A stretch of DNA of 64,000 bases. Origin: Vibrio mangrovi (lineage in GTDB: Bacteria > Pseudomonadota > Gammaproteobacteria > Enterobacterales > Vibrionaceae). The first letter of the stretch is position 1; each line of letters starts with the position of its first letter. The stretch is taken from contig NZ_AP024883.1 in the NCBI RefSeq assembly GCF_024346955.1, positions 2,790,001 to 2,854,000 on the forward strand, written 5' to 3'. Made by a program: the position numbers and the translations under genes. The notes below the pieces were generated by a model, which ran no database searches, had not been told where the DNA came from, and worked only from the letters and a program-made list of their open reading frames with translations. Below are positions 1-8,328 of the stretch, piece after piece.

Positions 1-804
1 TTTCACCCGGTAGAAACCTTCAGCAGTCCGCTGTCCGATAATGAAATCCTTATCATAGGGATCACAGTCGGAAGTCAACAAATCAGCAGCATTAGCGTCA
101 GTCCGGGCAATAACCAGAGTTGTTGTCCCTGCCACATCGGCAGCCAGCCTTGCCGCAATCAGTTTTTGTACCGCTTCCTGAGTCGGTACCAGAACTTTGC
201 CGCCCATATGACCACATTTTTTCACCGATGCCAGTTGATCTTCAAAATGGACACCTGCAGCGCCAGCCTCAATCATATGTTTCATTAGTTCATAGGCATT
301 GAGAACCCCACCAAATCCTGCTTCCGCATCGGCAACAATCGGCAGGAAGTAATCAATTCCCCCTTCATCTTCCGGCGTCATACCATTTGCCCATTGGATT
401 TGGTCTGCCCGGCGGAATGAACTATTGATTCTTTTGACGACCGCGGGAACGGAATCAACCGGATAGAGGGATTGGTCCGGATACATTGCCGAAGCCGTAT
501 TATTATCGGCCGCGACCTGCCAGCCCGACAGATAGATCGCTTCAATACCGGCTTTTGCCTGCTGAACGGCTTGTCCGCCGGTCAAAGCTCCCAGACAGTT
601 TACATATCCTTTTTTCGCCTCACCGTTCACCAGTGACCAGAGCTTGTCAGCACCACGTTGTGACAGGGTATGTTCCGGCATCACCGAGCCCCGAAGTGCA
701 ACGACTTCTTCTGCGGTGTATGTCCGTTTTACATGCTTCCAGCGTGGATTGGTTGCCCAGTCTTTCTCTAGTGCTTCAATTTGTTGGCGACGAGTCAGAG
801 TCAT
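1..804 (-). CDS. aceA: Isocitrate lyase, N-terminal 268 codons (cut by window edge)
   Basis: Isocitrate lyase splits isocitrate into succinate and glyoxylate, the first step of the glyoxylate shunt in the cytoplasm. The reading frame starts at an ATG at 804 preceded by a GAGGGA ribosome site and runs open to base 1, so the C-terminal part lies outside the window. The protein begins MTLTRRQQIEALEKDW. Near its visible end it carries the family signature KKCGHMGGK, whose Cys is the catalytic residue. It follows aceB on the same strand after 234 bp, the usual aceBA order. No glyoxylate-operon regulator is in view. Identity is very secure; only the missing C-terminus is unknown. Confidence 0.97.
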   Translation of the reverse strand, partial: MTLTRRQQIEALEKDWATNPRWKHVKRTYTAEEVVALRGSVMPEHTLSQRGADKLWSLVNGEAKKGYVNCLGALTGGQAVQQAKAGIEAIYLSGWQVAADNNTASAMYPDQSLYPVDSVPAVVKRINSSFRRADQIQWANGMTPEDEGGIDYFLPIVADAEAGFGGVLNAYELMKHMIEAGAAGVHFEDQLASVKKCGHMGGKVLVPTQEAVQKLIAARLAADVAGTTTLVIARTDANAADLLTSDCDPYDKDFIIGQRTAEGFYRVK

Positions 805-1038
805 AGTGTTATCCCTCATTGTGTACCGAATGATCCCGGTAGTCCTTCTTCCTTTTTCTTTATCAATACGACATTGATTGATATTGAAAAGTCTGTTTCA
901 CGTTTTTAATTCATTTAATTCTTATATCTGCCGCTTCCCGGCTGTTTTCCTTACTCCGGTAATGAACGGAGTATGGACAGCCTGATTTTTATTGATGAAG
1001 CGACTCACTCTCCACACTGAACGCTTTCCCATACCGGA

Positions 1039-2676
1039 CTACGCCAGATACTCGTATCCCGGAACAGTTAAGAAATCAGTTAATTCATCACTGGTTGTCA
1101 GACGTTTCATCAACTGAGCCGCCTCATCAAACCGCCCTTGTCTGAAATGTTCTTCGCCAATTTCCCCCCGAACCACTTCAACTTCTTCGGCAAGATAACG
1201 CTCAAACAATGCCTTCGTGACCGTTTCTCCGTTATCCAGTGTTTTATGATGCTGAATCCATTGCCAGATAGAAGTCCGGGAAATCTCAGCTGTGGCTGCA
1301 TCTTCCATCAATCCATAAATCGGGACACAACCATTGCCAGAGATCCAGGCCTCGATATACTGAAGCGCAACACGGATGTTATGACGCATACCTTGCTCGG
1401 TTCGCTCCCCTTCACAGGGCTGGAGCAAATCGGCTGCTGTCACCGGTGCATCATGATCCCGGGTCATCATCAGTTGATTGGACTGACTGCCAAGAACTTC
1501 GTTAAAAACAGCCATCGCCGTATCGGCAAGACCGGGGTGAGCAACCCAGGTTCCATCATGTCCGTTGGTTCCTTCCAGTAGTTTGTCCTGACGGATTTTT
1601 TCCTGAACCTGGGCATTCCGGGCCGCATCTTTCACGGGAATGAAAGCTGCCATCCCGCCCATGGCGAAAGCTCCACGCCGGTGACAGGTCCGGATCAGCA
1701 AACGCGAATAGGCGTTAAGAAATGGCTTATCCATGGTGACAACCTGTCGATCCGGAAGCACCCGATCCGGATAATTTTTCAGCGTTTTGATATAACTGAA
1801 AATATAATCCCAGCGACCACAGTTCAGGCCGACGATGTGTTCTTTCAGAGAAAACAGAATTTCGTCCATTTCAAACACAGCCGGAAGCGTCTCGATCAGA
1901 ACTGTGGCTTTAATCGTGCCGGTATCCAGTCCGAAATACTCTTCAGTGAAATGAAAAATGTCACTCCACCATTTAGCTTCCTGATAACTTTGTAGCTTGG
2001 GCAGATAAAAATAAGGGCCGCTGCCTTTTTTCAGTAATGCCTGATAATTGTTGAAGAAATAGAGCGCAAAATCGAACAGTGCTCCGGGGATCTGCTGCTG
2101 ATCAAATGTGACATGTTTTTCCCGGAGATGCAGGCCGCGAACCCGGCATATCAAGACTGCCGGATCATCACATAACTGATAAGACTTACCGCTTTCCGGC
2201 TGTATATAGCTAATTGTACCGTTGACCGCATCCTGAAGATTGATCTGTCCTTCCAGCATCTTCGACCATACCGGAGACATCGAATCTTCAAAATCAGCCA
2301 TGAAAACTTTTACATTTGCATTCAGTGCATTAATCACCATTTTCCGATCTGTCGGTCCGGTAATCTCGACTCGCCGATCCTGCAAGTCCTGAGGTATCCC
2401 CAGAATCTTCCATTGTCCGGCGCGTATATCCTGAGTTTCCGGTAAAAAATCGGGTAATTCTCCCTGATCAATTCTCTCCTGCCGACTTACCCGACGTTGC
2501 AGTAAAGTTTCGACCCGGGAAGTAAAGCGTGCACAAAGCTCTGCAAGGAACACTTGGGCCGCTGGTGAAATGATATAGGATTGATCTTCAGGTACAGCCC
2601 CCAGAATCTGTAGCCTCTCAAGCATTTTTCCTTGCCCGCCAGACAATGTTTGTTCATCAGCCAATGGTTCCATCAT
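1039..2676 (-). CDS. aceB: Malate synthase A
   Basis: Malate synthase condenses glyoxylate with acetyl-CoA to give malate, the second enzyme of the glyoxylate shunt. The 545-residue product is the normal size for the A isoform. It contains the stretch MADFEDSMSPVW, the RGLHLREKHV arginine region, and the segment GGMAAFIPVKD typical of AceB. Two ATGs lie in tandem at the start (2676 and 2673) behind a GAGGGAGC ribosome site, so the true start may be either. It is the first gene of the aceB-aceA unit, and its promoter must lie in the A+T-rich 2677-3202 interval. No aceK follows inside the window. Confidence 0.97.
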   Translation of the reverse strand: MMEPLADEQTLSGGQGKMLERLQILGAVPEDQSYIISPAAQVFLAELCARFTSRVETLLQRRVSRQERIDQGELPDFLPETQDIRAGQWKILGIPQDLQDRRVEITGPTDRKMVINALNANVKVFMADFEDSMSPVWSKMLEGQINLQDAVNGTISYIQPESGKSYQLCDDPAVLICRVRGLHLREKHVTFDQQQIPGALFDFALYFFNNYQALLKKGSGPYFYLPKLQSYQEAKWWSDIFHFTEEYFGLDTGTIKATVLIETLPAVFEMDEILFSLKEHIVGLNCGRWDYIFSYIKTLKNYPDRVLPDRQVVTMDKPFLNAYSRLLIRTCHRRGAFAMGGMAAFIPVKDAARNAQVQEKIRQDKLLEGTNGHDGTWVAHPGLADTAMAVFNEVLGSQSNQLMMTRDHDAPVTAADLLQPCEGERTEQGMRHNIRVALQYIEAWISGNGCVPIYGLMEDAATAEISRTSIWQWIQHHKTLDNGETVTKALFERYLAEEVEVVRGEIGEEHFRQGRFDEAAQLMKRLTTSDELTDFLTVPGYEYLA

Positions 2677-3202
2677 TGCTCCCTCTTATATAAACCAATT
2701 CACTTAATTGCATATTAATTTTCATTTGTAAATTTAAAACAACATATTCAGATCGTCAAATTTGTCATCTCAATTTTGATATCATTAACAATGTTTCAAA
2801 TTTACAGTTTTTTCAATCCACCTCAAACTAGACATAAGTCTTAACCAAGCATGATAAACTCTAGAAAATAAATAGATAAATGAAAACCCTGCCGATGAAC
2901 AAAAAGTAAAATTCGAAGTTTCATTCTGTTTGAACAATCGAGACAAAAAGGAATTTAATTTCGTAATAAAATTACACAAATAAAGCATAAATTCATCTCA
3001 TCAGTACGCTCTATTTTTCCAGAGAAAAGCGATTACCTGTTGATTTCATATAGATTTGTAGAGGAAGCAGCTCAAAACAGACACAAATTAATCTGTAAAA
3101 TTGACATTGTGAATATTTTTGATTTTATGAAAGCTTCAATCGATGGATGCTGTAAAATTTTACAAACTTTGGGATTTAATCAGAATAAAGCTCTATAAAA
3201 AG
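2677..3202. other. A+T-rich intergenic region upstream of aceB
   Basis: This stretch between aceB and the oxyR terminator is strongly A+T-rich. It must hold the aceB promoter, but I could not choose one -10/-35 pair over several AT-rich alternatives. A 67-codon minus-strand frame at 2785-2988 has low-complexity composition, no clear ribosome site and no recognised family, so I do not call it a gene. Confidence 0.5.
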
Positions 3203-3229
3203 AAAAACCCAAAGCATAAAACTTCGGGT
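3203..3229 (-). terminator. Intrinsic terminator of oxyR
   Basis: On the minus strand ACCCGAAG, a 7-base loop and CTTTGGGT form a stem (one G-U pair) followed by TTTTTCT. It sits just after the oxyR stop codon. Confidence 0.8.
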
Positions 3230-3240
3230 AAGACCTATAG

Positions 3241-4146
3241 CTAAAGAAGTTCTGAAACAACTTCAGATAATTGATGAAAGACCTGACTACGGGAAGAACT
3301 GGGACGCCAGACTAAACCAATCAGACGAAATGCACTTTGACCAGGCGGTTCGACAACAACCAGATTCTGGTTCTCCAGCAGGCCATGCTTAATTGCCATT
3401 TGGGGAATAAACGTCGTACCCAGTCCGTTTGCTACCATCTGAACCAGAGTATGTAAACTGGTTGCCATAAACGGATTAATTTTTTCCTTCTCCGTCAACT
3501 GACAGGCCGAAACCGCATGCTCAGTCAGACAATGCTCGTTTTCCAACAGGAACACAGATTCGTCCGGCAGATCATCATAACGGATCGGAACGGGAATCCG
3601 GTCAGCCTGACTTTTACTGATAATCATCCGGAACGGATCTTTTCCGACAATCCGGCTTTCCATATTCCCGATATCAACCGGCAATGCTAAAACCAGTACA
3701 TCCAGCTCACCATGACGTAACCCTTGCAGCAAATTACTGGTTGTATCTTCCCGCAGTAACAGATGAAGTTTCGGGAAACGGCTATTCACTTCCTGAACTA
3801 AATCCCCCAGCAAGAAAGGCGCAATCGTCGGAATACAGCCGACTCTGAGCTGTCCTTCCATCAAATCTCCCTGACAGAGTTTTCCCATCTCGATCAGATC
3901 CTGTCCTTTCGCCAGTAATTCTCTGCCCTGCTGAACGACCTGTTCTCCGGCATGTGTGAATACCAACGGACTTTTCTTGTCCTTTTTCTCATATAAAGGA
4001 CAACCGATTAACTCTTCCAGAGTCTGAATACCTTTACTCAGCGTTGACTGACTGACAAAACAACGCTCAGCGGCTTCACTGAAATGACGGGTTTCATAAA
4101 GAGTTACCAAGTAGTGAATTTGCTTTAAACTCGGCCATTTACTCAT
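3241..4146 (-). CDS. oxyR: OxyR, LysR-family hydrogen-peroxide sensor and regulator
   Basis: A LysR-type regulator of 301 residues. The N-terminal winged helix-turn-helix covers about residues 1-60 (SEAAERCFVSQSTLSKGIQ), followed by a LysR substrate-binding fold. It carries the two redox cysteines that define OxyR, C206 and C215, in the context ENEHCLTEHAVSAC, matching the spacing of E. coli C199 and C208. Peroxide forms a disulfide between them and switches the tetramer to its activating form. It is divergent from a 2-Cys peroxiredoxin gene, a typical OxyR target. A terminator follows directly. An extra Cys in the DNA-binding domain (C29) and others at 49, 91 and 104 are not part of the known switch. 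Confidence 0.95.
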   Translation of the reverse strand: MSKWPSLKQIHYLVTLYETRHFSEAAERCFVSQSTLSKGIQTLEELIGCPLYEKKDKKSPLVFTHAGEQVVQQGRELLAKGQDLIEMGKLCQGDLMEGQLRVGCIPTIAPFLLGDLVQEVNSRFPKLHLLLREDTTSNLLQGLRHGELDVLVLALPVDIGNMESRIVGKDPFRMIISKSQADRIPVPIRYDDLPDESVFLLENEHCLTEHAVSACQLTEKEKINPFMATSLHTLVQMVANGLGTTFIPQMAIKHGLLENQNLVVVEPPGQSAFRLIGLVWRPSSSRSQVFHQLSEVVSELL

Positions 4147-4183
4147 AAGATCATTAATATACGGGTTCGAATTTGTCTGGAGG

Positions 4184-4265
4184 ATAGCATATCTCAGTTC
4201 ATCGTTTTTTTCGATAAACTCAATCTATTTATTTCGCTTTTTCCTATACTATGATTTGTCTATAG
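4184..4265 (+). promoter_or_regulatory. Probable prxA promoter with OxyR-like half elements
   Basis: Between divergent oxyR and prxA there is a 15-mer ATAAACTCAATCTAT at 4213-4227 that fits ATAG-N7-CTAT with one mismatch. A weaker 15-mer ATAGCATATCTCAGT lies at 4184-4198. Their spacing (14 bp) is not the canonical 7. A -10-like TATAGT lies at 4260-4265 without a good -35, as expected of an activator-dependent promoter. Assignment to OxyR is inference. Confidence 0.4.
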
Positions 4266-4339
4266 TTTGTCTGGTACAAACACGGACCAAACTGATTTCG
4301 GTTAGTTTGGAAATAATTATATTCTTAGGAGCAAAAAAA

Positions 4340-4951
4340 ATGGTACTAGTTGGTCGTAAAGCCCCTGATTTTACTGCTGCTGCTGTTTTAGGTAACGGTG
4401 AAATCGTTGATACATTCAACTTTGCAGAATTTACTAAAGGTAAGAAAGCAGTTGTTTTCTTCTATCCACTAGACTTCACATTCGTTTGCCCATCAGAACT
4501 GATCGCATTTGATAAACGCTTTGAAGACTTCCAGGCAAAAGGCGTTGAAGTTATCGGCGTATCAATCGATTCTCAATTCTCACACAATGCATGGCGTAAC
4601 ACCCCTGTCGACAAGGGTGGTATCGGTGCTGTGAAATACCCACTGGTTGCTGACGTAAAACACGAAGTTGCCAAAGCATACGATGTTGAGCATCCAGAAG
4701 CTGGTGTTGCTTTCCGTGGTTCTTTCCTGATCGATGAGGAAGGTGTTGTACGTCACCAGGTTGTTAACGATCTGCCTCTGGGCCGTAACATTGATGAAAT
4801 GCTGCGTATGGTTGATGCACTGAACTTCCACCAGACTCACGGTGAAGTTTGTCCTGCACAGTGGGAAGAAGGTAAAGCAGGTATGAAAGACTCTCCTGAC
4901 GGCGTCGCGGCTTACCTGTCTGAGCACACTTCAGACTTAGATAAGAAATAA
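4340..4951 (+). CDS. prxA: Typical 2-Cys peroxiredoxin (AhpC/Tsa family)
   Basis: A cytoplasmic thiol peroxidase that reduces hydrogen peroxide and organic hydroperoxides. The ATG at 4340 follows an AGGAG ribosome site and gives 203 residues beginning MVLVGRKAPDFTAAA; frames starting further upstream add sequence foreign to the family. The peroxidatic cysteine is C50 in FTFVCPSE and the resolving cysteine is C171 in GEVCPAQW, so it is the two-cysteine type. A GGIG loop at 93-96 is present, but there is no C-terminal YF motif. It is divergent from oxyR and ends at a strong hairpin terminator, so it is monocistronic. Codon usage looks highly biased, suggesting strong expression. The symbol follows V. 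cholerae usage. Confidence 0.93.
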   Translation: MVLVGRKAPDFTAAAVLGNGEIVDTFNFAEFTKGKKAVVFFYPLDFTFVCPSELIAFDKRFEDFQAKGVEVIGVSIDSQFSHNAWRNTPVDKGGIGAVKYPLVADVKHEVAKAYDVEHPEAGVAFRGSFLIDEEGVVRHQVVNDLPLGRNIDEMLRMVDALNFHQTHGEVCPAQWEEGKAGMKDSPDGVAAYLSEHTSDLDKK

Positions 4952-5052
4952 CACAAACTTGCCAGTCCTCAACACTGGTCAATGGTTGGATAAAATAAAT
5001 AAAGAATGATTACTTGCCCCAATCATGATTAAGTAAAGTCTATATAAAGTTA

Positions 5053-5079
5053 AAACCGGAGCAATTACTCCGGTTTTTT
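5053..5079. terminator. Terminator between prxA and phoU (probably bidirectional)
   Basis: AAACCGGAG, loop CAATTA, CTCCGGTTT followed by a T run on the plus strand. The minus strand has a short T run after the same stem, so it can also end the convergent phoU transcript. Confidence 0.85.
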
Positions 5080-5104
5080 ATACCAACCGCATTCGTTTTA
5101 TCCT

Positions 5105-5812
5105 TCAGGAATCCGTCTTTAAAACATCATCGAGCGACTGATCGCCCAAATGTCGGACATCTTTTCCCTTAACAAAGTAAATAATGTATTCACAGATATT
5201 CTGACAACGGTCTCCGACCCGCTCAATCGCACGGGCAGACCACATGACCTGCAGGATATGAGGAATATTCTTGGTATCTTCCATCATATAGGTCATTAAC
5301 TGCCGGATAACCGCTTCATATTCGGAATCCAGCCGATCATCTAATTTATGGACCTGAGCCGCAGCCTCAACATCCATCCGGGCAAATGCATCCAACACCT
5401 GATGCAACATTGCGATAGCCTGACGGCATAATGGTTCCAGAGAAACCTGAAACTTGCGTTCTTTCGAAGACGGACTTTCAATCGCCACATGTGCCATTTT
5501 GGTGGCAACATCCCCGATACGTTCCAGATCCGTGATCGTCTTAATAATGGCAATAATCAACCGTAAATCTTTTGCCGTCGGTTGTCTCTTGGCAATAATC
5601 CGGGTACACGCATCATCAATAGAGACTTCCATCGCATTGACTTTATGATCATCCCGGATGACCTGACGGGCAAGCTCCAGATCTTGTTTATGCAGCGCCT
5701 GCATCGCATAAGATAACTGTTGCTCGACCAATCCTCCCATGGTAAGAACATGGGTCCGTATTGCTTCAAGCTCAGCGTTGAACTGTCCGGAAATATGGCG
5801 ACCAAACTGCAT
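5105..5812 (-). CDS. phoU: PhoU, phosphate-signalling regulator
   Basis: A soluble all-helical protein of 235 residues that links the Pst transporter to the PhoR sensor kinase and keeps the Pho regulon off when phosphate is plentiful. The two PhoU repeats are visible, each with its metal-site helix: DLERIGD in the first half and AIERVGD in the second. It is the last gene of the pstC-pstA-pstB-phoU unit, 34 bp after pstB. Length and order match E. coli pst operons, except that pstS is not in this operon. Confidence 0.96.
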   Translation of the reverse strand: MQFGRHISGQFNAELEAIRTHVLTMGGLVEQQLSYAMQALHKQDLELARQVIRDDHKVNAMEVSIDDACTRIIAKRQPTAKDLRLIIAIIKTITDLERIGDVATKMAHVAIESPSSKERKFQVSLEPLCRQAIAMLHQVLDAFARMDVEAAAQVHKLDDRLDSEYEAVIRQLMTYMMEDTKNIPHILQVMWSARAIERVGDRCQNICEYIIYFVKGKDVRHLGDQSLDDVLKTDS

Positions 5813-5846
5813 AATACCTCTCTTAATCCGTGGTTATCTGTGGCAC

Positions 5847-6665
5847 TCACCCGTAGCGCCCGGTGATATAATCTTCGGTCTGCTTTTTCACCGGTGAAGT
5901 AAAAATAGTATCGGTGTCAGCATATTCGACCAGTTTCCCCATATGAATGAAGGCCGTATGATCACTTACTCGCGCGGCCTGCTGCATATTATGGGTCACG
6001 ATCACTACCGTATACTTGGTTTTCAGGTCATTGATCAACTCTTCAATCGTCAGTGTCGAAATCGGGTCCAGAGCAGACGTCGGTTCATCCAGCAACAGAA
6101 TCTCCGGTTCAATAGCAATCGCCCGGGCAATGACCAGACGCTGTTGCTGCCCACCGGATAATCCGAATGCGTTTTCATGTAAACGATTCTTTACCTCTTC
6201 CCATAGCGCAGCTGCCCGCAGTGAACGCTCTACAGCATCATCAAGCGCCCGGGCATTCTTAACGCCCTGCAAGCGAAGGCCATAAATGACATTTTCATAG
6301 ATCGACTTAGGAAAAGGATTCGGACGCTGAAACACCATCCCGACCCGTCGGCGTAAGGTTGCAACATCAACAGAAGGGGCATAGATATCCTGTCCGTGTA
6401 ACTTCACCTTCCCCTCAACCCGACATCCTTCAACCAGATCATTCATCCGGTTCATACAACGTAACAACGTTGATTTACCGCAGCCGGAAGGCCCGATAAA
6501 TGCGGTGACTTGTGCTTTAGGAATCCGCATAGAAATATGACTGAGTGCAGCCGTTCCCTGATAGAACAGACTGAGATCATCAATCTCAATCGCGGTCTGT
6601 TTATCACTGAGATGCTTCACATCAATCGATGGCTGAAACCCCAAAGTCTGATTCAGAGGAAACAT
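5847..6665 (-). CDS. pstB: PstB, phosphate ABC transporter ATPase
   Basis: The ATP-binding subunit that drives high-affinity phosphate import at the inner membrane. The 272-residue sequence shows a Walker A GPSGCGKST, the ABC signature LSGGQQQR, Walker B ILLLDEPTSALD and the switch histidine in VIVTHNMQQ. It starts 2 bp after the pstA stop, so translation is likely coupled. The approximately 15-residue N-terminal extension before the ABC domain is common in vibrio PstB. Identity is secure from sequence and operon position. Confidence 0.97.
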   Translation of the reverse strand: MFPLNQTLGFQPSIDVKHLSDKQTAIEIDDLSLFYQGTAALSHISMRIPKAQVTAFIGPSGCGKSTLLRCMNRMNDLVEGCRVEGKVKLHGQDIYAPSVDVATLRRRVGMVFQRPNPFPKSIYENVIYGLRLQGVKNARALDDAVERSLRAAALWEEVKNRLHENAFGLSGGQQQRLVIARAIAIEPEILLLDEPTSALDPISTLTIEELINDLKTKYTVVIVTHNMQQAARVSDHTAFIHMGKLVEYADTDTIFTSPVKKQTEDYITGRYG

Positions 6666-6667
6666 GG

Positions 6668-8311
6668 TTAATCCTGTCCCATTGTTTTGTATTTCTCCCG
6701 CAAATTATTCCGGATACTGATCGCAGTCAGATTCAGGGCAACAATCACGGCAACCAATAAAAATGATGTGGCAAAAACCAGCGGGCGTGCAGCCTCAATA
6801 TTGCTGGTCTGAAATCCGACATCATATATGTGAAATCCCAGATGCATGAATTTCCGTTCCAGATGAATAAAGGGAAATTCCTGATCAACCGGCAAGCGCG
6901 AAGCCATTTTGACCACACCGACTAACATCAGAGGTGCAACTTCGCCGGCAGCTCTGGCGACTGCCAGAATCAGTCCTGTAATCATAGCAGGACTGGCCAT
7001 CGGCAATACTACCCGCCAAATCGTTTCAAACTGCGTCGCCCCTAAAGCCAGAGAACCATGACGCACAGAAACCGGAATCCGGCTTAATCCTTCTTCCGTC
7101 GCAACAATCACCACGGGCAACGTTAATACGGCCAGAGTCAGAGCCGACCAAAGCAATCCGGGTGTACCGAAAGTCGGTGCCGGTAAGCGCTCAGCGTAAA
7201 ACAATGCGTCAATCGTCCCACCAATGGTATAGACAAAGAAACCGAGCCCGAAAACACCATAAACGATAGAAGGCACACCAGCCAGATTCATCACCGCCAC
7301 CCGAATCATCCGGGTTAGTGCATTTTCATCAGCATACTCATGTAAATAGATTGCCGCCATCACACCGAGCGGCATCACGATCACGGACATGATAATAACC
7401 AGTAAGATCGTCCCGAAAATTGCAGGGAAAACCCCACCTTCTGAATTTGATTCTCTCGGATCATCCGCAATAAAGTGCCAAACCTGCTTGCCCCAGTGCG
7501 CAATCTTCCCGGGAAAAGACATATCATTGGGATACCAGACATCAAGAATCTGATTCACCGGAATTTTTATCGTGTCACCACGCATATCCTGCACCAGCAG
7601 CGCCTGCATTCTGAGTTTTCCCCGTAATGCATCCAGCGTATGAGAAACCGCCGTCAGTTTCTGGTCCAGCACCAATTTCTGTTGCTGGTACTGTGTCAGA
7701 TATGCTGCGTCTACAGTATGATTCAGCTCTCTTTTCCGTTTCTCAAGACGAAGCTTCTCTACCTGACGGCTCCAGACCTGAACTTTTTCGTTCATCAGCG
7801 TCTGAATCTGCTGACGTAATTGCTCCGACTCCTGCAATCCAGCCAGAAGCGCGGTATCAATATCTTCTGCCATCTCATCATCAGCAAGCTGATAACCCAC
7901 CGGTTTGCCAAAAAACTGGCCATCCCGGACTCGATCAATCACAGCCCAGCCCAGAGGCTCAGCAGGTGTGGAAACCTGATTCTTCAGAACCGAAATAAAA
8001 TCTGACGGATAGATATCCCGGTTGGCTATTTTTATATGCAAACGAGTAATCGATTCTCCGTCTTTTACCTCTTCAGAATGGCTTGAGTAAGCGGGTAAAT
8101 GGGATGCCAGTACTGCTTCCTGATCATATAACTGTCCAATCAAACGTTCGCCGGATGAAGTCTGCCATGACAACAACGGTGTCGGCCAGAAATAAGTCAG
8201 CCCTTTCCAGCCGATAAGCAGCAATAGCCCCAGCACTGCCAGCAGACTGAAACTCACCGCACCACCGGTCAACCATACCCAGGGAGAGCCGGACTTAACC
8301 CAATTCACCAT
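6668..8311 (-). CDS. pstA: PstA, phosphate ABC permease with an extended N-terminal region
   Basis: One of the two channel subunits of the Pst phosphate importer. At 547 residues it is nearly twice the length of E. coli PstA. An N-terminal membrane helix (about residues 13-38) is followed by a roughly 230-residue predicted periplasmic region, partly coiled-coil-like and rich in Gln, Glu and Lys at about 150-230. The ordinary binding-protein-dependent permease domain covers about 300-540, with the EAA-type loop GATQFETIWRVVLPMASP. An AGGA ribosome site precedes the ATG at 8311. It lies 17 bp downstream of pstC, which has a similar extension. The role of the extra region is unknown to me. Confidence 0.95.
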   Translation of the reverse strand: MVNWVKSGSPWVWLTGGAVSFSLLAVLGLLLLIGWKGLTYFWPTPLLSWQTSSGERLIGQLYDQEAVLASHLPAYSSHSEEVKDGESITRLHIKIANRDIYPSDFISVLKNQVSTPAEPLGWAVIDRVRDGQFFGKPVGYQLADDEMAEDIDTALLAGLQESEQLRQQIQTLMNEKVQVWSRQVEKLRLEKRKRELNHTVDAAYLTQYQQQKLVLDQKLTAVSHTLDALRGKLRMQALLVQDMRGDTIKIPVNQILDVWYPNDMSFPGKIAHWGKQVWHFIADDPRESNSEGGVFPAIFGTILLVIIMSVIVMPLGVMAAIYLHEYADENALTRMIRVAVMNLAGVPSIVYGVFGLGFFVYTIGGTIDALFYAERLPAPTFGTPGLLWSALTLAVLTLPVVIVATEEGLSRIPVSVRHGSLALGATQFETIWRVVLPMASPAMITGLILAVARAAGEVAPLMLVGVVKMASRLPVDQEFPFIHLERKFMHLGFHIYDVGFQTSNIEAARPLVFATSFLLVAVIVALNLTAISIRNNLREKYKTMGQD

Positions 8312-8328
8312 TTAATTCAGTCCTAACA

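Noticed and set aside
2785..2988. A 67-codon minus-strand frame between aceB and oxyR
   Set aside because: Low-complexity, A+T-driven, no ribosome site and no recognisable motif.
4256..4339. Upstream extension of the peroxiredoxin gene
   Set aside because: It reads through the promoter and gives residues foreign to the family; the ATG at 4340 has a good ribosome site.
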